Below, one piece after another: positions 22,601-31,603 of a stretch of DNA of 64,000 bases. The first letter of the stretch is position 1; each line of letters opens with the position of its first letter. The DNA is from Lepidostoma basale (taxonomy: Eukaryota > Arthropoda > Insecta > Trichoptera > Lepidostomatidae). A model generated the notes under the pieces. It was not told the origin of the DNA, made no database searches, and saw only the letters and a program-made list of their open reading frames with translations. The translations under genes and the position numbers were made by a program. Location: the NCBI GenBank assembly GCA_022606425.2, contig JAHDVF020000892.1, positions 62,001 to 126,000 on the forward strand, in the 5' to 3' direction.

Positions 22601-25600
22601 GGCGCAGAACAGAGATGCCTTCGTTACCAACATTGGAGGGACCTAACACGGCACCAGAAGCAGATTCCCTACAATTGGAGAATGAATATGATATAGTCCT
22701 AGATCATATGTGATATCTACTGGACGGTAGATGGCAGACCAGACGCACCCTGGAATGGTGACCGAGAACTGGCCACAGAAACTGGGGCAGACTTCAAGCA
22801 AGACAGTCTGATGATATGAAAAGAGTGGCAAGGGGTCAATGGCACAGTTGCCAGGGATATAAAGTTGTGGAAGTCAGGAATGGAGGCCTATGTTCAACAC
22901 TGGAATACTAATGGCTGATGATGATGAACGCTTTGATCATACTCTAGGGGAGGTTGTTTCGGTCATGGATATGGTACGGAACCTTCGGTTGATTCAAACG
23001 ATGTACAATACAATATACAAATAATTTTATACAATAACAATATTGAATATTTAATTTTTCATAGTGTGGCATTGAAGTAATATTTTCAGAGAAATTGAAG
23101 GTTGCGTAAAGAAAGTTACAAATAAGTAGCACAAAACCCACAAAATTCCATCGACTTATTGCGTCCAATAGTTTGATAACAATAATCAATTGAATAATAG
23201 GAATCTACCGATGTTAGTACGCCTGACACTTGAATGAAGGGTTTTGATAAGATTGCAAAGGATAATAGAAACAGTATTTGTAAAGATAGTGGATAGTTAT
23301 TATTTAATGTGTACTCATTCTGTCAGTTATAATTTTAGCAGGGAAATGACTTCATTGTTTGATTAAAAACGTTTCGAAGTGCTTTTGGTACTGGATAAGT
23401 CTGTTTATATACAAGCCCAAACTATTATTGCATAGTAAATGAGGTGTCAGTTGATAGGAGGTGTGCGGTGATATAAATATATTTAAAAAATACAAAGCAT
23501 AATTAGTTGTTTAAGTATAGTGATGTTTTAAGCTTAGTTCTGGTCCCAACCCTAATGTATGGAAGCGAAGCATGGAACTGGCAGAAGAAGGATGAGAGTA
23601 GAATAAATGCGGTAGAGATGAGGTCCCTAAGACGTATGTGTGGTAGAACGATATACGACAGAATCTCAAATGCTGATATAAGAAAGGAATGTAGAGCGGA
23701 AGAAGGTATTATGAACAAAATTATGAAAGGATCGCTGCGTTGGTTCGGACATATGGAACGCATGGATGGAGAAAGAATGGTTAAGAAAGTATACGTTAAT
23801 GATGTAAATGGGGTACGAAGTCGAGGCAGACCGAGGAAAACATGGCATGACCAAATTAATCAAATTTTAAAGGTTGGTCATGTTAGAAGTCGGAGGAATC
23901 GACGTGCGTGTATGACTCGTTGTATGAATGTGGAGGAAGCTAGAGAGGTTTGCCAGGATAGAGTAGTGTGGCGGTCCATTCTCTCTGCCTACCCCTGCGG
24001 GGAAACGGCGTGATGATTTGTTGTTGTTGTTGTTAAGCTTAGGAACACTCACATACCGCATGTTTTTAATTATTTTAAAAAATAGGTCTAATAGATTTTA
24101 TGTTATTTAAAGTTTACCTATAAAATGATAATATCAAGTTAAAAAATTTCAATTTGCATTATCGAAATTTCGTATATTTGATTTTTCTTTCAAGGTTGTC
24201 ACAAGCATAAATAAAATTATTATTACATTTTTATAAATAAAAAAATTATTGAAAGCAAACATTAAAAAAATCAAAGTATGTTGTATCAGTTCTTGTCTAT
24301 TATCTCTTGAAATTTAATTCTTTCAACTGATATCCTTTTGATCCTTTATATCAATCTCACCATAAGTGGTAACCCTAGTGCTCGACTTCTACACAAATCC
24401 AAGATGAACCAAAGTCAGAAGGTTCATTTTTCTTGCAGAGATAGTATATACAATAGATGACGCTACCACATGAAAAAAAATTTTTTTTTAATTCCTACTG
24501 GAATCATTTTTAATGCAAATTAGCCTTACGGTATTGATGGTGTGCCTACGTAGCGGCCACCAGTGGCCTTACGGTATTGAAGTGGTTAAGGATATTCACA
24601 ACATTTAATTGAGCAAATGTGGCAGATTCAGGGACGACAAGTTAAATAGTCCATTGTTTTGGCCGAAACACTATGATATTTCAATATTATTACTGTTAAA
24701 ATTTAAAACACCGTTATAATATCACAATATCTTTTGATTCACTGAGTGTCGCGACAGCTGTTTCGCCAACCGATGTTGGCATCATCAGGTATTACAATAA
24801 ACAGTTTATTGTATCATATAATATATGCATGTACATGCACATACAAAGAATTTTTGAATATAAAACTATATTCCAAACATCAACATGTCAGCAGCTACTT
24901 ATAGCTAAATCATTTCCAATGTAAAAATAATTGTACTGTTTGCTAGTGCGGATGCAATACTTTTGAACATAGCGGAAACCATTGAATTGTTCCACACATA
25001 GACCATTTATATTTGACATGCTGCTATATGTCATAGATGAAAAGTAGATAAACGAGAAGTTTATTTAGGTTATCAACAACAAAAAAGGTGTAACTCTAAC
25101 ATCAATAACGTCACGTATCGTTTTCGATAAATAAACGTTTTAATAAATATTGACGTAGTACGAACTTCTACACAATGTACATAAAAATATTAACAATTTT
25201 ACTCCTGTCTCTCTTCCATTAGGCATAACTAATTTAAATAAATAATAAGGAATTACATTACCTCGTGTAACCACCTCGTGTCATGCTGCAGATTGTATAA
25301 AAGTTGTTCATATTGGCTCTTTTGGACTGATGCTGCTATAGGCGCTGTAAAATACAAAATGCATCATTGTATTTACAAGTAGCGTGCAAGTACAAGTAGT
25401 GTGAATGGAAGAAGAAGTCGAGGAAGGCAATGGAAGACATGGCGTGACCAAATTAATCAATTACTGAAATGCGGCCATGTTCGAAGTAGGAACAATCGAC
25501 GAGCGTGCATGTCACGATGTGTGAATGTAGAAGATGCGCAAGAATTATGTCAGGATAGAACAGTGTGGCAGTCCATCATCTGCCTACCCCTCTGGAGAAA

Positions 25601-27333
25601 ACAGCGTGATGGTTAGTTAGTTAGTTTGATAATTAAGGTGAGTGAAATTCCACAAGGTTTTTTTTTAATTATAACTAAACTAAATAGATGGCGCTAGTGT
25701 AGATTGAACAAAAATATGTGAAGTGTTCCTCAACAAATGCATATATACATCTTTCAAAAAATTGTCAGACGTGGTGGTCGTAAGAAGGGCGGGATGGGGA
25801 ATGTTGTATTACATAAAGCGATCGCTTAACCCAACCAATGACAGCTCATAAGTCCCGTAAACGCCTCGACCACCATATTCTGTTTCCAAAAAACAATTAA
25901 CATCTTCGTCTCTATTGAGATAAAATTAATCCTCGAACTAAAATAACTAATCATCACCCCGTCTCACCGAAGAGGTAGGCATAAAAAATGGACGGCCACA
26001 CTTTTCTTTCCTGACACACTTCGCCCGATTTCCTCGGTCTTCCTCTATTTCTAGTTTCATTTACATCGTCAACATATCATCTCTCTTCTACATGAACCTC
26101 AATTCTCTTGAAAAAAAATTAACAAGGATTTTTTTAGTCGTGTTTAAAAGAAGATTATATTTTTTTTACTAACTAACTAACTAACTAACCATCACGCCGT
26201 TTCCCCGAAAGGGTAGACAGAAAGAATGAACTGCAACACTTTAATCGATGCTGCACTCCATTATTCTCTTTTCGCCAACGCGAGAGACGCGGTGTGATGG
26301 GTTGCGAACCTCATCGCCACCAATAGGCATCTCCCGCGCACACTTCAATCATTCAACGTCTACATAATAAATCTAAAAGAAATTATACAAAATACAATGA
26401 TATAAAATAAAATAACACATAAAAATAATTTAACACATAATGTTCTTTTAGATGGTGCACTTGTCGTCAGCTGGACGATCCGGACATTAATTTGTGTTTA
26501 TTTATTTTTTTATTCCACTTTTTTTCATTTTAATTAGGTACTTATCACAGTCCAACCCAGCAAAAACTTATAAATTTGATTGAAGAATTTATTCAAATTT
26601 TCATTGGAACAAATGAAAAATTTATTTTGACACCTGTCAAAATTATTTTTATAAACGAAAAAACTTGTATTATTTTAACATCAGAAGAGTGAAAACGTAT
26701 TTTGTGTCACAAATAACTATCACAAAGTGCGGCAACAATCAAATTGATCAAAACAATTCACTTATACAAGAAATATCTCCAAATTGACAGGAGCACCACA
26801 TGAATCAAACCATTTGTTTAAAATCAGAACCAGTATTTATTTTTTTTACCATTTAATTAAACATATTTTTGCAATGAAAAAATACTAAGAGCAATAATAT
26901 TAATCCGAATTGAGGTCCATATAAATCTTAAATGTAAAAAGAAACTTAATATTAATTTTGAAAATGAGTGATAGAGAACTTTTTAAGCTAGAGTATACAC
27001 AAATTCAAAAAAAGCCTTTTCGAGAAAAATTCGTTAAAAAAAACTCAGCGCATTTAACAAAAGACGCTCACTTAACCGCTCATAAATTCAGAACAAATTG
27101 AAAATTTGATTTGAAACTTTGAGAGAACATTTTTTATAATAGTTTTTCTAACGACCTATGGAATAATAAAAAAACTATTTTTTTAGTCGCCTAAACCTAT
27201 TTCCGCCCTTACAATAAAAATGTATGACTCACCAACAGACCCTCGATTTTGTACCAGCATATTGAAATCACTTTTCACCTAACACCTTCTTGCATTTCAA
27301 ATTATTCTTGGGCTTGTTGCACACACGAGTCAT
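15850..27333 (-). CDS. NIM1K: Serine/threonine kinase NIM1 (AMPK-related, LKB1-type T-loop), complete eight-exon gene
   Basis: Coding exons, in order: 27333-27279, 25344-25262, 21962-21863, 21487-21376, 20624-20468, 19426-19318, 16977-16735 and 16658-15850. All have GT-AG borders and matching phases, total 1668 nt, 555 aa. The kinase domain runs from about residue 55 to 308: glycine loop GSGNFS (63-68), VAIK with Lys85, HRDIKAEN with Asp178, DFG at 196-198, T-loop [15 protein letters not shown] with the predicted LKB1 site Thr213, and APE at 222-224. A low-complexity linker follows (about 320-455, Asn/Thr/Ser-rich), then a conserved C-terminal block [15 protein letters not shown] (about 475-490) typical of NIM1. 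The end, NCVIL, is a CaaX-like box. The family is normally shorter (about 436 aa in human, from memory); the linker explains the excess. Expected product: a cytosolic, perhaps membrane-attached, kinase. Confidence 0.93.
16735..16977 (-). CDS. NIM1K: NIM1K exon 7: T-loop, APE, helices F-H
   Basis: TTTGTAG acceptor and GTGAAT donor. Encodes [20 protein letters not shown] through [15 protein letters not shown]. Confidence 0.95.
17113..17175 (+). mobile_element. Remnant of the hAT MITE family
   Basis: Retains CAGACGTAAGCAGAAGCTGA and ACCTCTGTATACC, a shortened interior of the 22093-22341 element, in a NIM1K intron. Confidence 0.5.
17270..18285 (+). mobile_element. LineH non-LTR retrotransposon 3' half with (TTGAT)n tail
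   Basis: Begins in the reverse transcriptase palm with the LFADDLKLF catalytic box (about 17285-17311) and continues as an open frame to 18137: [52 protein letters not shown], ending LTLESILSS. The 3' UTR ends in five TTTGA-type pentamers at 18257-18284. The 247-residue frame is intact, so this is a fairly young 5'-truncated insertion in a NIM1K intron, opposite in orientation to the gene. Confidence 0.9.
18436..19135 (-). mobile_element. LineE 3' fragment with GAA tail
   Basis: Read on the - strand: [57 protein letters not shown], then [19 protein letters not shown] and AKARYGL. The frame shifts at about 18885 and again near 18680. It ends in a GAAGAAGA tail (complement of 18436-18448). Confidence 0.8.
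19318..19426 (-). CDS. NIM1K: NIM1K exon 6: catalytic loop and DFG
   Basis: ATTTCAG acceptor, GTAATC donor. Encodes [19 protein letters not shown] and [15 protein letters not shown]. No open frame above 60 codons marks it; splice sites and motifs do. Confidence 0.95.
20025..20430 (+). mobile_element. LineB 3' fragment, decayed, joined to a dispersed 85-bp motif
   Basis: From 20112 the + strand carries LineB sequence ([16 protein letters not shown], then [19 protein letters not shown] and a GGGGGACCTGAT end) with frameshifts. The first 85 bp match 62140-62215 instead (TGTTAATATAACA followed by TGGCG). Confidence 0.7.
20468..20624 (-). CDS. NIM1K: NIM1K exon 5: hinge and helices D-E
   Basis: TTTTTCAG acceptor, GTAAGC donor. 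Encodes [37 protein letters not shown] and ends VVHAVKHM. Confidence 0.95.
20697..21175 (-). mobile_element. LineA 3' fragment with (TTAG)n tail
   Basis: The tail appears on the + strand as AACTAACTAACTAACTAACC. The - strand encodes [24 protein letters not shown] sequence, [13 protein letters not shown] and the end AYPFGETA; the upstream part (21000-21175) is out of frame. Confidence 0.88.
21376..21487 (-). CDS. NIM1K: NIM1K exon 4: VAIK lysine and helix C
   Basis: TTTTTTTTCAG acceptor, GTATGT donor. Encodes [20 protein letters not shown] and [16 protein letters not shown]. Not visible as a long ORF. Confidence 0.95.
21863..21962 (-). CDS. NIM1K: NIM1K exon 3: glycine-rich loop
   Basis: TTTTTTTCAG acceptor, GTACAT donor, phase 0 in and 1 out. 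Encodes [20 protein letters not shown] and [13 protein letters not shown]. Confidence 0.95.
22093..22341. mobile_element. Complete hAT-type MITE with 8-bp target duplication
   Basis: Terminal inverted repeats of about 65 bp start CAGTGG(C/G)GGTACTCCCAT. The insertion is flanked by perfect ACTGGTGC copies at 22085-22092 and 22342-22349, the 8-bp duplication expected of hAT transposases. There is no coding capacity. It sits upstream of NIM1K exon 3, in the intron after exon 2. Confidence 0.88.
22440..22665 (+). mobile_element. LineB 3' fragment
   Basis: Reads [24 protein letters not shown] sequence, [18 protein letters not shown] and a GGAGGGACCTAACACGGCAC end. One internal deletion removes the SVEELF block. 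Confidence 0.75.
22670..22930 (+). mobile_element. LineF 3' fragment
   Basis: Encodes the terminal block [18 protein letters not shown] before a stop and a GATGATGATGA tail. Upstream parts are frameshifted. Confidence 0.7.
22931..23506. other. NIM1K intron sequence, nothing recognised
   Basis: AT-rich, without repeats or exons that I can identify. Confidence 0.35.
23507..24036 (+). mobile_element. LineA fragment, (TTG)n-tailed subfamily, long open frame
   Basis: A 168-residue open frame reads [40 protein letters not shown], then [34 protein letters not shown] and ends SAYPCGETA. The tail is GTTGTTGTTGTTG rather than TTAG repeats. This is the cleanest representative of its subfamily and lies in the NIM1K intron between exons 2 and 3. 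Confidence 0.9.
24640..24800 (-). repeat. HHL-III unit with perfect CUGAUGA/GAAA core
   Basis: On the - strand: CTGATGA (24788-24782), T, stem II GCCAAC/GTTGGC around an ATCG loop, GAAAC (24764-24760), 8-bp palindrome ACAGCTGT (24761-24754), then C at 24753 completing GTC. Downstream it continues GCGACACTCAGTGAATC and an AT-rich arm ending near GTGTTTCGGCCAAAACA. Only one arm is present, and stem I pairing is poor. Confidence 0.7.
25262..25344 (-). CDS. NIM1K: NIM1K exon 2: segment before the kinase domain
   Basis: TATTTTACAG acceptor and GTAATG donor bound 83 nt that read [19 protein letters not shown] then HDTRWLHE, running straight into [10 protein letters not shown] of exon 3. The pattern Y/F-E-x-L...D-x...E-[LI]-x-LGKR matches the corresponding segment of vertebrate NIM1 as I remember it. 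It is too short to appear in an ORF list. Confidence 0.88.
25390..25632 (+). mobile_element. LineA 3' fragment with (TTAG)n tail
   Basis: Encodes [19 protein letters not shown] and [20 protein letters not shown] 1-nt deletion scrambles the final AYPxGETA. It begins only 45 bp from NIM1K exon 2, on the opposite strand. Confidence 0.82.
25673..25915 (-). repeat. Dispersed 235-bp repeat P, copy 1
   Basis: The reverse complement matches 46521-46750 along its whole length. Shared blocks include AACAGAATATGGTGG, GTCATTGGTTGGGTT, GCGATCGCTTTATGT and GACCACCACGTCTGACAA. The copies diverge by roughly 15-20% by eye. No ORF. Confidence 0.75.
25940..26110 (-). mobile_element. LineA 3' fragment, internally deleted
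   Basis: The + strand shows ATCACCCCGTCTCACCGAAG and the CTTTTCTTTCCTGACACAC block, then jumps to TCCTCGGTCTTCCTCTATTT, skipping about 100 bp. Confidence 0.7.
26169..26342 (-). mobile_element. SINE-like unit with LineA-type 3' tail, copy 2
   Basis: Carries five TAAC tail repeats, the LineA terminal block, then the same foreign body as copy 1 (CACACCGCGTCTC, GGTTCGCAACCCATC). GGTTCGCAACC resembles a pol III B box but no convincing A box is visible. Confidence 0.6.
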
Positions 27334-27393
27334 GTACTGGCGCAGTCTGCTGTGAAGCGGGCGTTACATGTTCATGTCGGCCGCATCGGATAT
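27279..27393 (-). CDS. NIM1K: NIM1K exon 1 (start codon plus 5' UTR)
   Basis: Acceptor TTTGTTCCAG at the upstream side and GTGAAAAG donor. The chosen start is the ATG at 27333-27331, giving [18 protein letters not shown] and one carried-over nt that matches the phase of exon 2. An in-frame TAA 30 nt upstream supports this start. The acceptor implies at least one more, non-coding, 5' exon to the right. The 18 residues are basic and Cys-containing; I cannot confirm them by homology. Confidence 0.65.
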
Positions 27394-27642
27394 CTGGAAC
27401 AAAATGACATTAATTATAATACGGTATCGTATTGCCAACCTTCTACATCAAAATAAACTGCACGCTCAAGTTTGTCCCCTATACCAACACGAATAACAAT
27501 GATTTAAATCGATATTGAATCAATTAAACTGTCCGGCACTGAGTTATTTTGAACTCAACAAAATAATAAGGATTCAATGCCAAATCATAGAATACAAAAT
27601 TACAATACATTTTTACTTAGGAACTACTGCAAGTTAATAAGT

Positions 27643-28366
27643 TCATAAGTCCAAGGTAATGATTTTTGAAAAAGAAGAAATCATGACAGTCTGCAACATT
27701 AGCGTGAATGGTGAAAATTTGGAGCAAGTAGTTGAGCTCGTGTATTTAGGTAGTATGTTTACAAGAGATGGGCGAGTGGAGAGGGATATTGAAAGAAGTG
27801 TTGGGGCAGGCAACAAAGTGAATGGTGCACTTAAAGTTGTCATCGCAAACAAAAACTTATCCAAAAAAGCTAGAAGGGCAGTGCACAATGGTGTTCTTCT
27901 ACCGACCGAAGGATGAAAGTAGAATAAATGCAGTAGAAATGAGATCTCTTAGACGAATGTGTGGATACTCTGTGTATGATAGAGTGTCGAATGAAAATAT
28001 AAGAAGTGAATACGGTGCGAATGATGGTGTTATGAACAAAATAATGAAAGGATCATTAAGATGGTTTGGACATATGGAAAGAATGAATGAAGAAAGAATG
28101 GTAAAAAAATTATATATTAACGATGTAAATGGAACCAGAAATAGAGGAAGACCAAGGAAAACTCTTCACGATCAAATAAATCAAATAATGAATGTCGGCC
28201 ATCTGAGGAGTCAGAGAAATCGACGCGCGTGCATGACACGATGTATGAATGTTGAGGAAGCGAGAGAAATATGTCAGGAAAGAAAAGTGTGGCAGTACAT
28301 TATTTCTGCCTACCCTTTCGGGGAGACGGCGTGATGGTTAGTTAGTTAGTTAGTTAGTTAACTACT
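27643..28366 (+). mobile_element. LineA, longest copy, with (TTAG)n tail
   Basis: Two overlapping frames cover the C-terminal third of ORF2: 27659-27916 (KEEIMTVCNISVNGENLEQV, LVYLGSMFTRDGRVERDIER) and 27822-28334 ([45 protein letters not shown]). A short deletion around 27900 removes the LMYGSEAW block. Five TTAG units follow at about 28337-28360. Confidence 0.9.
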
Positions 28367-28431
28367 ACAAAAATCATTATTAAACGATTAGGAGGGAAAA
28401 AATAAAGGATTTTTCATAAATAATCAACGAT

Positions 28432-28677
28432 CTACTCGTATTTATTGTTTCTTGAACAATGATGTAAAACTCCATATTAAATAATTAATACGAATGAAAA
28501 ACGTCAGTTTTCTAGAAGTTTTATTATATTTTATGGGAATGACATGTTTCGCCCTTCTAAGGCATTATCAAATGTTTTGTTGAAATTTGATAATGCCTTA
28601 GAAGGGCGAAACATGTCATTCCCATAAAATATAATAAAACTTCTAGAAAACTGACGTTTTTCAATCGTATTAATTAT
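28432..28677. repeat. HHL-IV hairpin element with perfect 12-bp target duplication
   Basis: ATAATCAACGAT is duplicated at 28420-28431 and 28678-28689. Inside, arms 28485-28570 and 28587-28677 are almost perfect inverted repeats. The right arm reads TTGATAA (28587-28593), T, GCCTT/AGGGC stem II with an AGA loop, GAAAC (28608-28612), palindrome ACATGT and C28617. Flanking AAT/ATT gives a short stem I. A unique end, reading TTCAAGAAACAATAAATA on the - strand, lies outside the hairpin. Confidence 0.85.
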
Positions 28678-29324
28678 ATAATCAACGATTGGTCTGTCAG
28701 AATTGGAATGATGTCAAGATAAATAAGAACTAGCAAATCTTCTTTAAATTTTCACATAAAATTTTTATTGTTAAATCACCCATAAATCGCTAAAAAGTTG
28801 GCAATTAACATGAGAGATATGACGTCACGAAATATTTAAAATGTGAATTACTTTGTCAGTATTATAGTTACAATGATAAAAACTTCAAACCTTTGTGACA
28901 AATGGTTAACAAATGCCAGTATCGTTGGATTTTCGGGTAAAACTTGAGTAATAAATTATTTGCAGGCGTAATAGTACTGGTACTGTCATACCACCGCACC
29001 GGAGAGGTTAAACTATCCCAGTTCAGCCTAAAAATTGAAGCATTGATCGTGTGCTACTGGAGACGAATGTTGTACCGTGAACCATGTTGGAGGAATTCTG
29101 GGAAAAGATTCTACAATTCAGAATGACAATTTGGAAAAGCTAATAATGGTTTAAAGTCCGAAATGTCAAATATGAAAAGGATTGCATCCTACCCAATGAA
29201 GCGACGAGATCAAAAATGGATCAACTCATCATATTCAGACCTTGTAAATCAGATACTACTTCAGACCCACAAAGTTCAAAAGAAACAACCGCAATTAGAG
29301 TCAATATATTTATTTTATTTTTTA

Positions 29325-29535
29325 AATAATAGGAAAACATGGCATGACCAAATTAATCAAAATTTTAAGGTTGGTCATGTTAGAAGTCGGAAGAATCGAC
29401 GTGCGTGTATGACTAGCTGTATGAATGTGGAGGAATCTAGAGAGGTGTGCCAGGATAGAGTAGTGTGGCGGTCCATTCTCTCTGCCTACCCCTACGGGGA
29501 AACGGCGTGATGGTTTGTTGTTGTTGTTGTTAAAT
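29325..29535 (+). mobile_element. LineA 3' fragment, (TTG)n-tailed
   Basis: Starts at [19 protein letters not shown] and ends SAYPYGETA followed by GTTGTTGTTGTTG. Sequence is closest to the 23507 copy. Confidence 0.85.
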
Positions 29536-30260
29536 AATAGGGGTAGGGAGAAAGGATGGACTGCCATACTGCTCCATCTCTCGACATTCCTCGACATTCA
29601 TCGTAACATGCACGTTCGTCGATTTTTACGACTTCCAATGTGGCTGCCTTTTAATAAATTGTTAATTTGGTCATGCCATGCTTCTCTCAGTCGTCCTCGG
29701 CCTCTTTTTCCATTCACACTGTTTGTATACAAGATTTTAACCATTCTTCTCTCATCCATCCGTTCCATATCTCGAAACCATCTATGTGATAATTTTTTAA
29801 TTTTACTTATGATGCAATCATCTGGCTTATATTTATTCAAATAATTAATGTTTTTAATTGAAATTTCTTGGTAGAAGTTCATCTTAAATAATGAAAACAA
29901 AAAAAAATTATACAAAATGTCTTTATTATTATGTATTTAGTGTGCTTCCACTTGTGTTTATGTTCGACCGGTTTCGGCAGCTTGCTACCAGAAGATGGTA
30001 GCAAGCTGCCGAAACCGGTCGAACATAAACACAAGTGGAAGCACACTAAATACATAATAATAAAGAAATTGTGTAAATTTTTTTTTTGTTTTCATTATTA
30101 TATTTCTTCATGATTTTGTCATTCGGTATTCTATCGTACATATTTTTCCCGTACGTAATTTCAGTGATCTTATTTCTACGTCATTTATCCTACTTTCATC
30201 CTTCTTTTTTAAGCTCCAAGCTTCACTTCCATGAACACGGTTTGGCTCGAGAACTCTATT
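29536..30260 (-). mobile_element. LineA fragment split by an HHL-V insertion
   Basis: The - strand encodes MERMDERRMVKILYTNSVNG, RGRGRLREAWHDQIN and flanking parts at 29536-29839. The homologous sequence resumes at 30098-30260 (FYGIECSSK-type region, + strand CGTACATATTTTTCCCGTAC, TCCTACTTTCATCCTTC). The gap is exactly the hairpin at 29840-30097. Confidence 0.82.
29840..30097. repeat. HHL-V hairpin element with 13-bp target duplication
   Basis: TTATATTTATTCA (29827-29839) and TTATATTTCTTCA (30098-30110) flank the unit. The arms form a perfect palindrome through GTGCTTCCACTTGTG and CGACCGGTTTCGGCAGC around a GAAGA centre (29991-29995). The + strand core is CAGAAGA (U4 changed to A), T, GGTAGC/GCTGCC stem II, GAAAC (30011-30015), ACCGGT, C30020. 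Downstream lies AATAATAAAG. Confidence 0.85.
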
Positions 30261-31074
30261 GGGTATGGCTGTATGTACTACAAAACTACATTATTTACTG
30301 TGTATAGTAAAAAATATAATAGTAATTATTTTAGCAGTTTGAAGAGCAACATTTGTGTCATATAGTAATCGAGCAAACCATTAATTAGATTTTATGTACT
30401 TTTCGCGTTCTGCCACTCTGGCGTAATATCTTTAACAAAGGAGAGACATGTCCGCCCTTAATTAAATAGCGATCCATCCGTGTTGTGTCGACGGGAGGCC
30501 GTGTGGAAAATACGGACTATTAATGCAATTTTCATGTTGTACTAAAAGCAAAATAATAGCACAAGGTTGCCAATAAAACAAAACGCCAAACGAATATTTC
30601 TGACCCACAAGTATGCAACATTTCCGATTCTGATACATTGCATGCAAGTCAGTACTTGCTCGTTCTAACTAAAGGTCCATTTACACTGGACAGTCATCAG
30701 CCGATACCGACACGTCACGATAAAAATAGCCTTGAATCTCAATTATCTTAAATACTATAAATAAATTGCCGCCGGGGATTGCCGAAGAAAGCACCTACCT
30801 ACATAAAATTGACACTTAATAAAAATGATCAATATTTTTCAGGATGTGTTTCCTACAGTATGTAATTCTTTTTTACATAATACCGTTTTTACTACCATTT
30901 AAATTCGCCGTGGAGAAGGCGATTATCTCGGAATTTAAATATAATATGAACGGAATCGGCATTAATTAAAAGTAACAAGACACCATCAAAACAATTATTT
31001 GCTCAATGCAAACCCGTGACGTGTCGGTATCGGCTGATGACTGTCCAGTATAAATAGACTTTAAGTCTGTTAAA
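30261..31074. other. Intergenic, no feature seen
   Basis: Includes an inverted pair of short motifs around CCGATACCGACACGTCACG (30692-30710) and its reverse complement (31016-31034), about 300 bp apart, which may be the ends of a decayed transposon. Confidence 0.35.
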
Positions 31075-31235
31075 TATATGGAAGCGAAGCATTGAGCTAG
31101 CAGAAGAAGGATGAGAGCAGAATAGATGCGGTAGAGATGAGATCCCTTAAACGTATGTGTATAAAACGATGTACGACAGAATTGTAAGTGCTGATACATA
31201 TAAGGAAGGAATATAGAGCAGAAGAAAGCGTTATA
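31075..31235 (+). mobile_element. LineA fragment, decayed
   Basis: ATGGAAGCGAAGCATTGAGC through AGGAAGGAATATAGAGCAGA, the YGSEAWNW to RKECRAEE block, with the 3' part missing. Confidence 0.65.
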
Positions 31236-31388
31236 TTCCCCTTCTTCTTCTCCTTAGTGCGGGCCTTGTGGCCTGTTTCTTAAGAGGAATTGGCCTCCTG
31301 CGAGGTCGACTCCCAGCTGTCGATCCATCTCTTTGCTGGTCTGCCCGGGGATCGTCTACCTTGTGGTTGGCCGTCCAACACAATGAGA
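31236..31388 (-). mobile_element. Non-LTR retrotransposon 3' tip, unclassified, GAA tail
   Basis: TTCTTCTTCTCC border then GCGGGCCTTGTGGCCTG and GGTCTGCCCGGGGATCG, which on the - strand reads as a PRQAKRW-type basic C-terminus. Confidence 0.5.
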
Positions 31389-31603
31389 GCTATAGCCAAG
31401 CGTTCTTGTACCGACCCTTATGTACGGAAGCGTAACATGGAACTGGCAAAATAAGGATGAGAGTAGAATAAATGCAGTAGAAATGAGATCTCTCAGACGA
31501 ATGTGTTGATATTCTGTGTATGATAGGGTGTCGAATGAAAATATAAGACGTGAATGCAGCGCGAATGAAAGTGTTTTGAACAAAATAATGCAGGCACATT
31601 AAG

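Noticed and set aside
28337..28363. TTAG runs as interstitial telomeric DNA
   Set aside because: The insect telomere unit is TTAGG. These runs are TTAG and always sit at the 3' end of LineA.
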